From Owenia fusiformis (lineage: Eukaryota > Annelida > Polychaeta > Sabellida > Oweniidae), in contig CAIIXF020000011.1 in the NCBI GenBank assembly GCA_903813345.2, positions 29,196,166 to 29,260,165 of the forward strand: a stretch of 64,000 nt of DNA, in the 5' to 3' direction. The first letter of the stretch is position 1, and each line of letters begins with the position of its first letter. Position numbers and translations under genes: made by a program. The notes under the pieces are model-generated. The model saw nothing but the letters and a program-made list of their open reading frames with translations. It searched no databases and had not been told where the DNA came from. Below, in pieces: positions 17,896 to 28,920 of this stretch.

Positions 17896-20800
17896 CTATG
17901 CCTTGGTGATTCCAATGACTCCACAAGCTCCTCTTCCCCCTGCATTACCAGTTGTAGAACTGAGTTCATGTCCCCCAAGGCCCAAATCATCTACTCCATC
18001 ATGAACCTGAAACAGAGTAAATCTACACATTTTGGACAATGTAGGATTGTAGGTATACATTTTCTTGTACATGTACATGCAAATAGAATAATACAAAATC
18101 ATTGATCATTGTTCATGCAGTTCTCTGCAATTGCATGGTGCTGTGCCGTGCATTTTAGCATGCCTTTCCTATATATAAGACATTGGGATCCTGAATGAAA
18201 GAATTCCCTATTTTGTTGTTCCCTTGTGATTGAAGCCCATGGCCAATATTTTGCACAAAGTTCTTCCAATCAAAGGCACTCTGCATTTATTTTAAGTGAA
18301 CTCCAAAATTTCTTAGAAACACTCTGAATGCAAGTATTATTTCATAAGTATTTATGTTTGCAGTTAGCAAAATCTCACAATAACACGGGCTAATAGAGTT
18401 TCCACGTATATGGAGTATGACCGGTTCTTAGGCTACGAATATGACCTGTTTTGGAAAGTCATGAGAGGCACAGCTGCTTAAAATGGAAAATAAAGGTTAA
18501 CTTCTATATTATCCTTTTTGAAATTGTGTTTGTTGAATATAGTTTATGCTGTATTTAATAGTAATGTAACAAAAAAATGTTAAACATGAGCTATTTTAGC
18601 AATGTAACTGTTCATAATGGAATATCAATCAGAAAGTACAGATTTCTCGCCTTAGAGCCAAATCATTAATATCACAGTAGAAAAAAACAAATCCCAAACC
18701 TTTTTATGGCTAACCTGAACAAGATCTCCAAATCTCAGTTTATATGATCCCCCATAGAATGAGCAAGAGAAGGATTTATCTTTTCCCAGAGGATACGCTT
18801 GTGAAATGTCATGGAAACGAGTGTAACACGGCCCACTGATTGTTTCACAACCGTATTCTCCAATAATGGGGCACCAGTGACATTCGTATTCTCAAAAATT
18901 CAAAGATGTATCATATTTGGACAGAGCAGGCTAAATTATTTAAAATATTCATGACTAATTCGTAGATCTAGCCATATATTATACATAAGATGTGTCATCC
19001 TCTTCGGAGTTGCGTTGTGTTACACAAAAACTGATCAAAGATGCTGGAAACTAGGATTTTACGGCTCCAATCTAATATTAATACGTTTTCTCTTGATTAA
19101 GGTCCCTTGTGATATGCCTGGCATTATAAGTATACCAAGTATCATTCATTGACCAAGTAGGATAAAAAGAAAACGTTCGAAAGTGTTCATAAAAAGCAAG
19201 TACTCACCTCGTCTGTTTATAGGAACAAAAATACGGTCACACTCGTAAGCTTAGAACCGGTCATACTCAATATACGCGGATACTCTAGTAACCCGTGAAT
19301 AAGAGGAAGACCAATAGCTCCAAAATGGTTTTATTATCTCACCACCAAGAAGTGGTGACATATTGTTATGGTCTCTTTTTTGTGATGGCGGTTGGTGGTT
19401 GACATCTGTAACAAGTTCTTACAACTTCCAATAACTTTAACAACTTTTACTGTTTAGACGGACTTCAATTATTTTCTAAATCATCTACAAGATCGAGGCC
19501 AGTGTGTTGAAAGTTCATTTCAAAATTGATAAAAGCAAATATAGCATTGTACTAACCACTACAGTTCTTCCAATGATTGAGTTGGGTCCTACAAGATTTA
19601 GGAGTTTGTCAGTAATCTCTACTTTTGCAACACCATCATCACCAGCAGTAACATTGCCAAGATCACCTACATGTCTGAAATACATGTACAGAGTGAGTAA
19701 CAACACTTTGAATAATATTTGTGGGCCAACAGGGCCCAGGGATGTCTCCAGGATTTTTCTGAGGGAATGTGTCTACATCATCATAGCTTGCACTTGGAAG
19801 ATCAAGACTAGCTTCTCCATCTCTTTCACCAGACTACATACAGTAGTTCTTCTTTTCTCCTTGTCTCATTCTCATATCAGTAGCATGAACAACATTGAAC
19901 AAAATCCCTGGCTATTGGCTCAGATTTCTCATTTACAAACCCATCTCCCCTTCACGATTTAAGCAGCTAGCAATAGAGGTGTCAAGTATTAACCGGTTAA
20001 CCGGTTAACCGCCGATAATGCCTTGACCGGTCTGTGTTTTTATGGGCGGTTAGTTGACCGTGTATAATTCTGTGATTTCCCGCGCTTATTTTGCATGCTA
20101 ATCCGTTTGGTTTTATGGTGTCAGTTTCACGTAAGCTACTCATACATGTCATAAGTCCTATAACTCCTTACAAACATCCAATCAGCAACTTTAATCCCTG
20201 CCATATTGCTTTCCCGCGCTTACTTTGCATTTTAATCTGTTTGTTTTTCAAGCGTCAGTTTCATGTGAGCTACTCATACATGTGATAGGTCCGATAATTC
20301 CTTACAAACATCCAATCAGCAACTTTAATCCCTGCCACATTGCTTTCCCGCGCTTACTTACATAGAAAAGAGTAAAGCTTGACGAACGTAAAAAATAAAC
20401 GCCGATATATCATTTTTTCCAATTTGTTTCAACTTTCAAGATCGAAAATGAAGATTCTTGAAATTATCAGTTCAAATTTCCCGCCGGTTAACCGACTTTA
20501 ACCGGTAAAAACCCCCGGTTAACCGGTTAATGCTCAAGCGGTTAATTGACACCACTAGCTAGCAACACTAATGAGACAGATGTCAGATAATACTAATAAG
20601 TTAGATCCTACAATCTCTTGACATCCTCCGATCACAGGGCTTCAAAATCCAGAATATCTTCTTTCTTTTTACACCCTGCTATAAGCAGTTAGCATTTCCC
20701 CGATTAAGAACTCGCAATCTGATTGGCTGTCGCAACACTGCGACAGAAATCATGTATAAGTCATTGCGCATAATTAGATCACGTGATTCAGTTTAATTGG

Positions 20801-23800
20801 GGGCTTCCAAATTGGTTATAGCAGGGGAAGAAGGAGGTACGGATTCTGGATACCTGCTTAGGAGGATGAGCTTTGATGGCATGTGGGAGTCTGTATATGA
20901 AATGTTAGCTGCACAACACAAGAAATGTTTTGTTTTGATTTTCCAACTAAATATTGCAATAAGGTTGTAATAATAGGCTGTAATATATCAAAGAATAAAC
21001 GCTAACATAACTGCATAAAGAATCAGATCAAGTCCTCTGTTATGAAAGGAGACAATGATTGTACCTTTCTGCAGCATCTGGAGCTCCATGTGTCTTGCCT
21101 TCAGGATTAAAATGTGGTCCAGCACTTGTACAGCCTATAAAATAAAAATAAAATAGTATCTCTGTATTATATTTTGTATTTGGACCCTATGTTACTTCCA
21201 TTCCAGTTAATCATATGTGGAGCTCCTCCAGATTTGGACTTCTATGTACGTGTTGCACTGTGGTCCTTTCATTGCTTATTTATTAGATTTGATGATTGAC
21301 ACGCAATGAGATTTTAGTTTTGAACACAAGCATAAGGGCGATAGAAATAATTTTTAAATACAGCAGGCGGCAATCAACCTGTGTTTATTTAATAGATTTC
21401 GATCACTAATGCCTAAGTTTTTGAACATACCATTTGTATTGTCTCCAAACTCATGAATGTGGAATCCATGCTTGCCGGGAGTTAAACCAGTCAGTTCTCC
21501 ATCAACTTTAACTGGGCCATCAGCACCCTAAGATCACAAATACATTCAATTATGATTAGTATATTCAAATATGCCAAGTGTTTCTAAGCCGATCAGCAAA
21601 GAGTATTTCAAACTTGCATATTTGCAAGGTATGTGGTGATTCTGGTCAGCTGAGCAGAAACATTATTTCACAGTGCATTATGGTCTCATAATGAACTGAG
21701 AAGTACCATTATTAGTAAAAGAGAGGTGCCATGACAGTGCATTGTAGTTGCATGAAGAACCGGACAAAATCTTTTCTTATTTCTTATCATTCTTATTCAG
21801 ATACAAAATACTGTAAAATACTGCTGACACGCTACTACACACACGAGACCTACTTCCTACATGTGGTTGTGTATTTTAAAGCATTAAAAATCTGTTTGAT
21901 GTACAGTATCTCATTGCAAAACTGCAAAGCTCTCTTTTCAGAAGCGAAGTCAAACGAATCCAAAGGGCAACAATTGGGATTCAGACCACTGGGATTTGGA
22001 CGATTGGGTTTCAGACGATTGGGATTCTGACAATTGAGTTTCGAATGGATGGTCCGATCTCAGAATTCTTTCACGAGGTGCCAACTAGGCCTACGTCCGT
22101 TAATTTGAAATTTAGACCGACATGTACATGTACCAGGTGTTGAAAATCAAGGATTATGAGTATCATACTGCACCATTTTTCTTCAAACTTGTTTCACTAG
22201 AGTCCATTTCACTGCTTCATTGCGTCAGTAGAACGGCAAAAATAAGAAATTGGGAGACCATTGTGCAATAATATATGGAAAAGTATATTCATAATGTACA
22301 TGAATGACATTTGTATATTTCAGATTTTTTAGTTTTTTGTGCAATAAGCCTGTGCCGTCTTGTAATTTGAAGAATTTCAGTCATGTTAATCTTATTGAAA
22401 ATAACATGGCAGAGAAGCATTCAAATATAAGAGGCCACACACTTTATAAGCCAAACTAGAAGCAATCCTAGATATACAAATGTCATTCATGTACAATAGG
22501 AATATATTTTTCCATATATTATTGCAAAATGATATTTTGATTTCTTATTTTTTAGCTTTTACTGACGAAGTTAAACAGTGAAATGGACTCTAAGCAAAAC
22601 AAAAAAATGCCTCTCTGTTGGCACATTATACTGTTATACATGAGGGTCCCTCCTTTTAGCGGTGTTTGGGTCCCCAGCTTTGAGAAGCGAAATCAGCCAA
22701 TAGCACGTAGGACTTCCCACAACCATATACAGAGAGTATATGAACAGTGGCGGACCCAGGAACCAACAAGGGGGGGGGGCCCAAATTTCCGGTGAGAAAA
22801 AAATTTCCGCGCTTGCGCAAAAAAAATTTTGAGCCCCATTTTCTTCAAAATTTGGCTTAAAATTAAAAAATAAGGCCTTAGAAGGCCTTGTAATGACCAA
22901 AAAGGCCCACTTTTTGAGGCTTTAAGGCCTTTTTGGCCCAAAAATTTTTTAAGACCCAATTTTTTTTCTGGGCCCAACTTGGGGGGGGGCCCATTTTTCT
23001 TTCTGGGCCCACAAAAAGGGGGAGGCATGGTCCCCCTGGATCAGCCAGTGGGTCACCAGTGAGTAAATCTAGGCTACAGTGGGGGACAAAAATAAAACTC
23101 AACGTTCACAAGTTGTCACAATGAGCTAATTTCCAAGTTTCGTGTCTCAAACTCTCCCAAGCGGTAGAAAAATAATTCCCGTTCACTAAAGTAGCACAAT
23201 AAATGAATCCAAAGCTTCATACCTGCAAATAATGGATAAATCCCTACCAAATCGAATGAATGTTTTCATGAATCGCCATGTTTGGTATCCAAGGACAGTT
23301 GACTCCCAGAATGCAACATCAGTTAACCGTATTTACTCATGACAGGTTTCAAAATGGCGGAACAGCATTTTGAAAGCTGGCACGTGTCATGTTGCATTCT
23401 GGGAGCCAATCCTCCGTTCCGGCGCAATCGGGCGACAAAATTACCTCAACATTTGAAGAGTCGGCATAACATGTGAATATCCACTTCAACTTTTGCAGTT
23501 CTTATTTGTCAATAGGGACACAAATTCACTATATTTGGACTTACTAAGACTGAAATAGAGCACTGAATACACTGAGGTAAGAATTTATTACATGTGCGAC
23601 AGCATGTAATTTTCATAGCTTTTGCAATGCTTTATGATCCCCACTGTAGATCTAATTGTAATGTAACTAGGCTGGGCTAAAGTTACTTAGGTCCAAAACC
23701 TTCTCAATTTTGTAATATAGAGACTCGAGTAAGGCTAAAGGGCAGTGTCACTGTAACCGAGTACAGAGCTGAGCGCTCTCACACTGGGCCTGATTTCTGG

Positions 23801-23941
23801 AGTGTCCACTGGCGTGCGACTCTAAAATATCAACAGAGTTATGAGCTAACTCTTTGGTTAGTAACTTACTTCTTGAGTGAACGTGACAACGCCTTTGACG
23901 GCACCTGCACCGGCTAAACAACAGACTGCTTTGATAACCAT
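17896..23941 (-). CDS. SOD1: Cu/Zn superoxide dismutase, cytosolic (five exons, complete, 155 aa)
   Basis: Dismutates superoxide to oxygen and hydrogen peroxide in the cytosol. Exons on the minus strand: 23941-23870, 21527-21431, 21134-21065, 19674-19557, 18006-17896 (72+97+70+118+111 = 468 nt), all with GT-AG borders and matching phase. The start is the ATG at 23941, giving [11 protein letters not shown]; the stop is TAG at 17896. Copper/zinc ligands are all present: H47, H49, H64, H72, H81, D84, H121. The disulfide pair C58-C147 and active-site R144 are present. There is no signal peptide, so it is the intracellular form. Length matches the family (about 153-155). Odd: the family motif GNAGxRLACG reads [10 protein letters not shown] here, glycine at 145 where a bulky residue is normal. 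Introns 1, 3 and 4 carry transposable elements. Confidence 0.97.
18384..19297. mobile_element. TIR element in SOD1 intron 4, 5-bp target duplication
   Basis: The left end CACGGGCTAATAGAGT and the reverse complement of the right end (CACGGGTTACTAGAGT) are matching TIRs; similarity continues for about 65 bp through GAGTATGACCGGTTC. Both sides are flanked by AATAA (18379-18383 and 19298-19302), a 5-bp target site duplication. Length 914 bp; no transposase. CAC termini with 5-bp duplications fit the Transib/RAG-like superfamily best, though Transib targets are usually GC-rich. It contains the exon-like frame at 18715-18890. Confidence 0.7.
18715..18890 (-). other. Exon-like open frame inside the TIR element (possible captured exon)
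   Basis: On the minus strand, a polypyrimidine stretch ending TTTTTGAG precedes 58 open codons that end at CAG followed by GTTAGC, an acceptable donor. The peptide starts [14 protein letters not shown] and ends [10 protein letters not shown]. It has five cysteines (including CHWC), two histidines and a soluble-domain composition unlike random intron translation. I do not recognise it; the ending vaguely recalls the start of BAH-type domains, which is only an impression. It is not part of SOD1, whose reading frame is complete without it. It may be a gene fragment carried by the transposon. Confidence 0.35.
19331..19505 (+). mobile_element. Truncated Helentron/HINE left end in SOD1 intron 4
   Basis: TTATTATCTCACCACCAAGA followed by AGTGGTGACATATTGTTATG matches the left terminal hairpin at 2160-2200. 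It is followed by the same GTAACAAGTTCTTACAACTTCC and TTAACAA..CTGTTTAGAC segment found at 2308-2370. It breaks off at about 19500, shortly before SOD1 exon 4 (19557). Confidence 0.75.
19974..20557. mobile_element. Non-autonomous hAT MITE in SOD1 intron 3
   Basis: 584 bp with TIRs TAGAGGTGTCAA / TAGTGGTGTCAA (one mismatch in 12) and a perfect 8-bp target duplication GCTAGCAA at 19966-19973 and 20558-20565. TIRs of the YAGNGGTGTCAA type with 8-bp duplications are diagnostic of hAT. Subterminal TTAACCGGTTAACCGG repeats occur at both ends, the usual position of transposase-binding motifs. No transposase frame. Confidence 0.9.
20076..20343. repeat. 134-bp tandem duplication inside the hAT MITE
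   Basis: Two copies (20076-20209, 20210-20343) each start TTTCCCGCGCTTA and contain CTACTCATACATGT and AACATCCAATCAGCAACTTT. A third start at 20344 shows the duplication boundary. The inner CCAATCA box is a CCAAT-type motif present in both copies; no function is claimed. Confidence 0.85.
21971..22040 (+). repeat. 15-bp minisatellite in SOD1 intron 1
   Basis: About five units of ATTGGGATTCAGACC with variants (GGATTTGGACG, GGTTTCAGACG, GGATTCTGACA). It lies beside the dispersed CGAAGTCAAACGAATCCAAAG motif. No role is suggested by position. Confidence 0.8.
22187..22598. mobile_element. Foldback MITE in SOD1 intron 1
   Basis: Arms of about 130 bp: left TAGAGTCCATTTCACTG..CAATAATATATGGAAAA..CATGAATGACATTTGTATAT and the same in reverse from 22468 to 22598. 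About 145 bp of unique spacer separates them. No transposase. Confidence 0.85.
22744..23056. mobile_element. G-rich MITE with CAGTGGCGGACCCAGG ends
   Basis: The left end CAGTGGCGGACCCAGG and the reverse complement of the right end (CACTGGCTGATCCAGG) are inverted, each next to a homopolymer run of G or C. This end type (CAGTGGCGGATCCAGGGGG) is a widespread animal repeat family. No clear target duplication is seen. Open frames across it are products of the GC runs. Confidence 0.65.
23300..23397. repeat. Inverted CTCCCAGAATGCAAC pair with a central AAAATGGCGGA
   Basis: ACTCCCAGAATGCAACAT near 23300 faces ATGTTGCATTCTGGGAG near 23395, with CAAAATGGCGGAAC between. The first resembles the ZNF143/THAP11 motif (TTCCCAGAATGC), the second YY1. 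The spot is in SOD1 intron 1. Similar words occur in the pearl-like cores of this window, so it may be repeat-derived rather than a promoter. Confidence 0.35.
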
Positions 23942-24029
23942 TTTCGATTTTTCTTATTTTTTGACTTCCGGTGTTTTGCACTCGGCACTGATTTGTTTGG
24001 TCATGTGACTCAAGGTAGAGATGTATATA
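23942..24029 (-). promoter_or_regulatory. Putative SOD1 proximal promoter / 5' UTR
   Basis: 88 bp between the SOD1 ATG and a mariner-like MITE. On the minus strand it holds CACCGGAAGT (ETS/GABP type), GTCACATGA (E-box/CLEAR-like) and TGAGTCA (AP-1 core, TGACTCA on plus at about 24006). These are strong consensus words for a housekeeping, stress-responsive promoter. No TATA box. The role is inferred from position. Confidence 0.4.
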
Positions 24030-24871
24030 CAGGGTGGGACAAAAAAACAATACTCAAGTTTAAAGGTGAATATATATAATAATGTTGAAGTTGAAACATA
24101 TTCCATGTTTTCTACATCATTGAAAAGACAAATCATTTCCTAACATGTACCCTGTGAGTTTGTTATGAACTACGAAGAAGTGAAGTGAAGTCGAACGAAT
24201 GCAAAGGGTAAACAACATGACACCATCTGGTTGATAACCTATCTTTTCTTGAGGAGTTAGAGACTAAAACTGACACCAGGGGTGTCATGATTGACCAAAA
24301 TTCTTAAAATGAATTTACCAAATTTCCCTCCATATTGCAGTCACAACTGCACTCAATATGCTTGACCGAATCATTATAAATGTATTTAAGACGGTTGTAA
24401 TGAAGTTGTATTAAAGTGCAGCTAAATTCAATGCCCCGTGTGGGAACCTACAACCCTTGGATCCAAAGTCTAAAGGCTGGCCACTACAGCTGGACTATAG
24501 TAGCAACTTGCTATCAAGAGTCGTTACAGAGTTATACACGATTGATAGTTAGATCTAATTAAAAATATAATTATTATGGGTGAATTTGCACCTGACTAAA
24601 CTTGTATAAAAGTTCCACTTTTGGATGCCAAAATACAAATTTTCCTCATGATTCTCCACAATTTAGGAATTCGAAGTGAATAATTTTTTGATCGCTCGTG
24701 GCAGCCCTGGTGTCAGTTTTAGCCTCTAACCACAGGAAAACAAACCTTTTTTGTTAGGAAATGATTCATCTTTAAAATGATATATAATATATGGCATGGT
24801 TAAATATAGGCTATATCATATGATATTCATCTTTGAACTTGTGTAGGCTTATTGTTTTTTGGCCTACCCTG
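24030..24871. mobile_element. Mariner-like MITE immediately upstream of SOD1
   Basis: 842 bp with TIRs CAGGGTGGGACAAAAAAACA / CAGGGTAGGCCAAAAAACAA extending through AAGTTTAAAGGTGAATAT, and TA on both sides (24028-24029, 24872-24873). TA duplication and this end type fit Tc1/mariner. No transposase frame; the internal sequence is shared with the decayed copy at 15666-17135. Confidence 0.8.
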
Positions 24872-24937
24872 TACTTCGTTGGGTATGCCAAATGGGTATT
24901 TTTAATGTAATTATTGCATGACTGGTGTGAGCTGTAC

Positions 24938-25062
24938 AGGGGCATAGCCAGCTTTCAGTCGGGGGGGGGGGGTGCGATCGCCCAATTTTTTTTAGTCAGA
25001 GGGGTGCGATTGCATCCGTCGCACCCCCCCCCCCCTGGCAACGCCGTATGGCCGTGACATCT
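24938..25062. mobile_element. Short GGCATAGCCAGC / CTGGCAACGCC repeat with G and C runs
   Basis: The left GGGGCATAGCCAGC and right CTGGCAACGCCGTATGGCC are inverted ends of the widespread GGCGTAGCCAGG animal repeat. Between them lie twin GGGTGCGATCGC / GCGATTGCATCCGTCGCACC blocks. Related copies are at 50810-52690, 57385-57560 and 57930-58085. Confidence 0.65.
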
Positions 25063-25327
25063 ATTTTCATAGGCCTAATAACACCATTTCCATGTCGATT
25101 AGTTGCTTCAGTTTTTTCTTAGGAAAGAAAGAAGAGACCCTGAATGTATATATGTAGGCCTTACTTCCTGCGAAAGCTATGTAGATTTTGATACATAAGT
25201 TTCAAAATCTAACATGGCTCTCGAAGTGAGTAATGTAGGCCCAGTTTGATAATTGAAAATCATAATACAAGTTGGACACCTGCTCAAAAGATATCCGTAA
25301 TAGAAAAATACTACAAAACCTTCTCTC

Positions 25328-25865
25328 CACTGGTGATCCACTCGATTACGCTGGTTACCAAAACTGTTCGTTTTGGTAACAAAATGTCGGAACATCGAAG
25401 GTACGATTTTTCTCGTTTCCTTAGTTTACACGCTGTATGCACAATTCCCACGACATTAACACAAACGTGTATCAGTATCATATGTTTAAGAAATTGTACA
25501 TATTTGCGAACAAATAGTTCAGAAGACAACAGAATCGTCGATTTACTTCCTCACTTAAGTTACATAAACGGTTTTTCGAAAAACAGTTAAGATCATTGGG
25601 CTGCACTTTTAACCCAAACCGTTTATGTAACTTAAGTGAGGAAGTAAATCGACGATTCCGTTGTCTTCTGAGCTATTTTTTCACAAACATGTACATTTTC
25701 TAAAACATGTGATACTGATGTACGTTGTGAGAAAAAACGTCGTGAGGATTCTGCCTACAACGCGTGAAATAAGGAAAAAAGAAAAATCGTACCTTCGACG
25801 TCGCGACATTTTGTTACCAAAACGGTTCGTTTTGGTAACCAGCGTAATCGAGTGGATCACCAGTG
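25328..25865. mobile_element. Foldback element with 245-bp arms, CAC termini
   Basis: Arms 25328-25571 and 25619-25865 around a 47-nt loop. The outer ends are CACTGGTGATCCACTCG and its complement, flanked by CTCTC on both sides (25323-25327, 25866-25870), a possible 5-bp duplication. The inner arms contain CCAAAACxGTTCGTTTTGGT, itself palindromic. Arm divergence is low. Open frames on both strands across it mirror each other and are not genes. Confidence 0.9.
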
Positions 25866-25870
25866 CTCTC

Positions 25871-28404
25871 CCTATCCATCCCATTTTTCCGATCACCGGG
25901 CGTGGTTCAATGTCCCCGGTTCTATGTTTAACCTAGAATTTCTGAGCCTAAATCTGGAAATACACTCGGCCTCCATAAGTTTGGCAACCTTTTCTCCCCC
26001 ATTGAACTACGTGTTAAAGCCTCTTTAGGCTTACGTATATTTTTATTTGCTTACCCTGCGATAAAATTACTTAAATTATTGATGGAAACGCAAATTGACT
26101 TTATTTCCAATACCTCCAAAGGACGGGTGTCATTAAGGGCCCTTTTTAGCCCCCAAAGATATCTGATAATAATGCATATCATATTGAAGAAAAATCATTT
26201 GTGCTTTATAAAAATATAATTTCAGCGAATTTTGACCTTTGATGTTCACACAACAGTCATTTAAAGATCATATACCATTTTTGGTGTTTTTACAAAAAAT
26301 TCTTTATTTATTGTTGTCTAAGTAAATAGTATATAAATATTAACCAATTTAAATATATTAAAATGTAATATATGAAATACTGAAGAAAAGATACGATTAA
26401 AATTATTTTCATGGAAAAGCACATAGGGCAATATTGACAAAATGCAAATGCTATTTTGGTAGGTTCTGGGCTAGCAATGGGTACATTTCAACTGTGACTG
26501 TAATGGATTACTATTGACTTTTATCAACATCACAGGGCAACATTTAAGCAACTTAAATACAAGGAAAATCAAAGATATTCTCTCATTTCTAGAACGAGGA
26601 GCAAAAGCATGAATTCAAGGAAAATAAATGATGGCCTGTGCCAAAATATATAACATATGAGAAAGTTGTGGCACAGTAAAGGATATGTATAGGATATTAT
26701 ATGATTTTAAATGATTTTATCTTTATCTCCGAGTTGATATCAATATTTTGCCAAGTTAGCATAGCGAATTAGCGCAGATATTGATATAAATGAGTTGGAT
26801 TAACACAATATCACGAAAATTCATAGGATGTTCTATTTTTCCCATAGTTCACCTCTAAAACTAAACAAAGCATATCAAAACAACATCCATTCATCCCCGT
26901 GATGTCATCAAATCACTATGTAACAAAACACATCATATTGGTGGTAGTTCAAATCCCTGCCAAAAGGTGATATCTGTGAAATATTTTCCGTATTCCACAG
27001 ATATCACTTTTTCCACGCATTTGCAAAATATCACAAATATGTTTTCATGTTACCTAACAGAGCGGAACAGAGTTCAACTATGGGATAAAGAATAAAAAAT
27101 AGGTACATAATTGAATTACCACTCCAAAAATATTAAATATGAGGGTTTAAAGAAAGAATAGTGAATATGAGATTCAAAAAGACAAGTGGCCTCATGTCTC
27201 ACATTACCCAAACCCCAGATCCTCGATGTCATATATACTTGTATACTGTATATCAATGTCATTTACTGGGAGGATTAAATATGGAGTGTATAGCAATGGT
27301 CAATACGATATTTCCAGATGGATATTTTTTCACTAGAAGCGGAACCCAAACTCAGTGACATAGAATGACATAGACATTAACTTTTGCAATTAATAGAAAC
27401 TTGTTTTTTATTATATTTTTGTGTTCTATATTTGAGATGAAATAATATGAGATTCATTTCTACAAGGATGGAACGAATGTGAACTTGTATATTGAACTAT
27501 ACTCCTTTTCTGAATAAACAGAACAACATTTTACCCAAGCCAATTAAGAAAACCAAGGCCAATGAGTGTAATTTATGCCCAGTTAAACTAACACAATAAC
27601 AACTTTTTGTCTGGACTCACTTATTATGTAAGAATGAATTGTATTACTGTTTACTGCATTAAATGTCAAGTATACTATCTGTATTTAATTTCAAATGCCT
27701 ATCTCACTTATCGAAGGTATACAAGAAATGTTATTTTGAAACAAATTCAGCACAACCAAAACCATGTCCACATATATGACAAATCCAAGATGGCTGCCAC
27801 AATTTTAGATCCATGCACATGTGAAGAAGTTAGAAATACACATGGTCCACAAGTTCCATCCCCAATAAAATGGGAAGTTTAAGGTTTTCACACATATCAA
27901 CTCTATTCCTATATACTTTATATTTGTGGTAAGGCTTGTGATCTAGGTAAACTTAGCATGTTCATGTACCTCCTATCCTCTGAAGCTAAAAACAGAAATA
28001 GTGACTTCAATTGAGAAAAATGAATCTTATGGGCTCCATATACATTTTGAGTGGCTGTCTGGCTTAAGTTAGATACCACTGATAATCTGAGATTGAAAAT
28101 TATGTCAAGTTTAGTCCTCAGCCTCTCATAACGGATAACTTCGAGGTAATTGTGTTGTCACTGCAAAAACCTCTATTTCTTCATCACAAATCTACCATCT
28201 TTTGCATCTGTCAAAACCCTTCATTTCATGTTAATTATCAGACTTTTGCTTGTGCCATCATTAAATATATATATTCAACTTGTTATTCAGAATATTTCAA
28301 GAACTTTTCATGAATTTTTTTATTTTCACACTTTTGAAAAAATGACTAAGTCAGAGAATGGCCTCTTAAGGGCATGTCCCCTTTTCTCAATTTTTTCCAC
28401 AATT
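25871..28404. other. Intergenic, no gene seen
   Basis: AT-rich sequence between SOD1 and TMEM181. A small hairpin GGTGATATCTGTG / CACAGATATCAC lies at about 26965-27008. No convincing coding segment, RNA gene or large repeat. Confidence 0.5.
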
Positions 28405-28920
28405 ACAATAGGTCGAAAATTGATGCTAAATTTGACGAATTTTTAAAAATCGCCATTCCATGTTAACCAATGGGAAATGGTAGGTTTGCCGCAAGTCATT
28501 TGACAGAATATCCATCGATCCGAGTTCTTGCAAAAATACAAGTTAGGTAGGCAATTGAATTTGCTAACTTTATTTAACAGAACATTGGTTCCATTGATGC
28601 GTTTCTTCAGGTTCAACAAAGTTATATGTCTTTAAAGTCAAAATTGTTTTCAAAAAACTTCTCCCATAAAAATAACACAGGAGGCGAAAAATATTTTTCA
28701 AAAATGAAAAAAGAAACCTCGAAGCTCTGTAACTTCAGTACAAAAAAAGCTAGACGATTCAATTTTGATATAAAATTTTTTTGCTGAAACTTTTACTGAA
28801 CAGATATCTTGATTTCTGATTTGCCCCGAACCCACTATTTCCCATTGGTTTACATGGGAATGACAATTTTCAAAAAATCATCAAATCTATAATCAATTTT
28901 TAATTTATACACGGACAAAA
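28405..28920. mobile_element. Foldback element with about 85-bp arms
   Basis: Left AAAATTGATGCTAAATTTGA..CCATTCCATGTTAACCAATGGGAAATGG faces right CTATTTCCCATTGGTTTACATGGGAATG..AATCAATTTTTAATTTATAC. About 330 bp of AT-rich spacer lies between. No coding frame. Confidence 0.75.

Noticed and set aside
22634-23124. Overlapping open frames on both strands with many Gly/Pro residues
   Set aside because: Produced by G and C homopolymers of the repeat at 22744-23056.
23300-23397. ZNF143-like and YY1-like motifs as a bidirectional promoter in SOD1 intron 1
   Set aside because: Similar CCCAGAATGC and AAAATGGCGG words recur in the pearl-like repeat cores of this window, and no gene starts nearby.
25177-25936. 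Mirror-image open frames of 70-114 codons on both strands
   Set aside because: They fall on the two arms of the foldback element and encode the same sequence in reverse order; no splice or start context.
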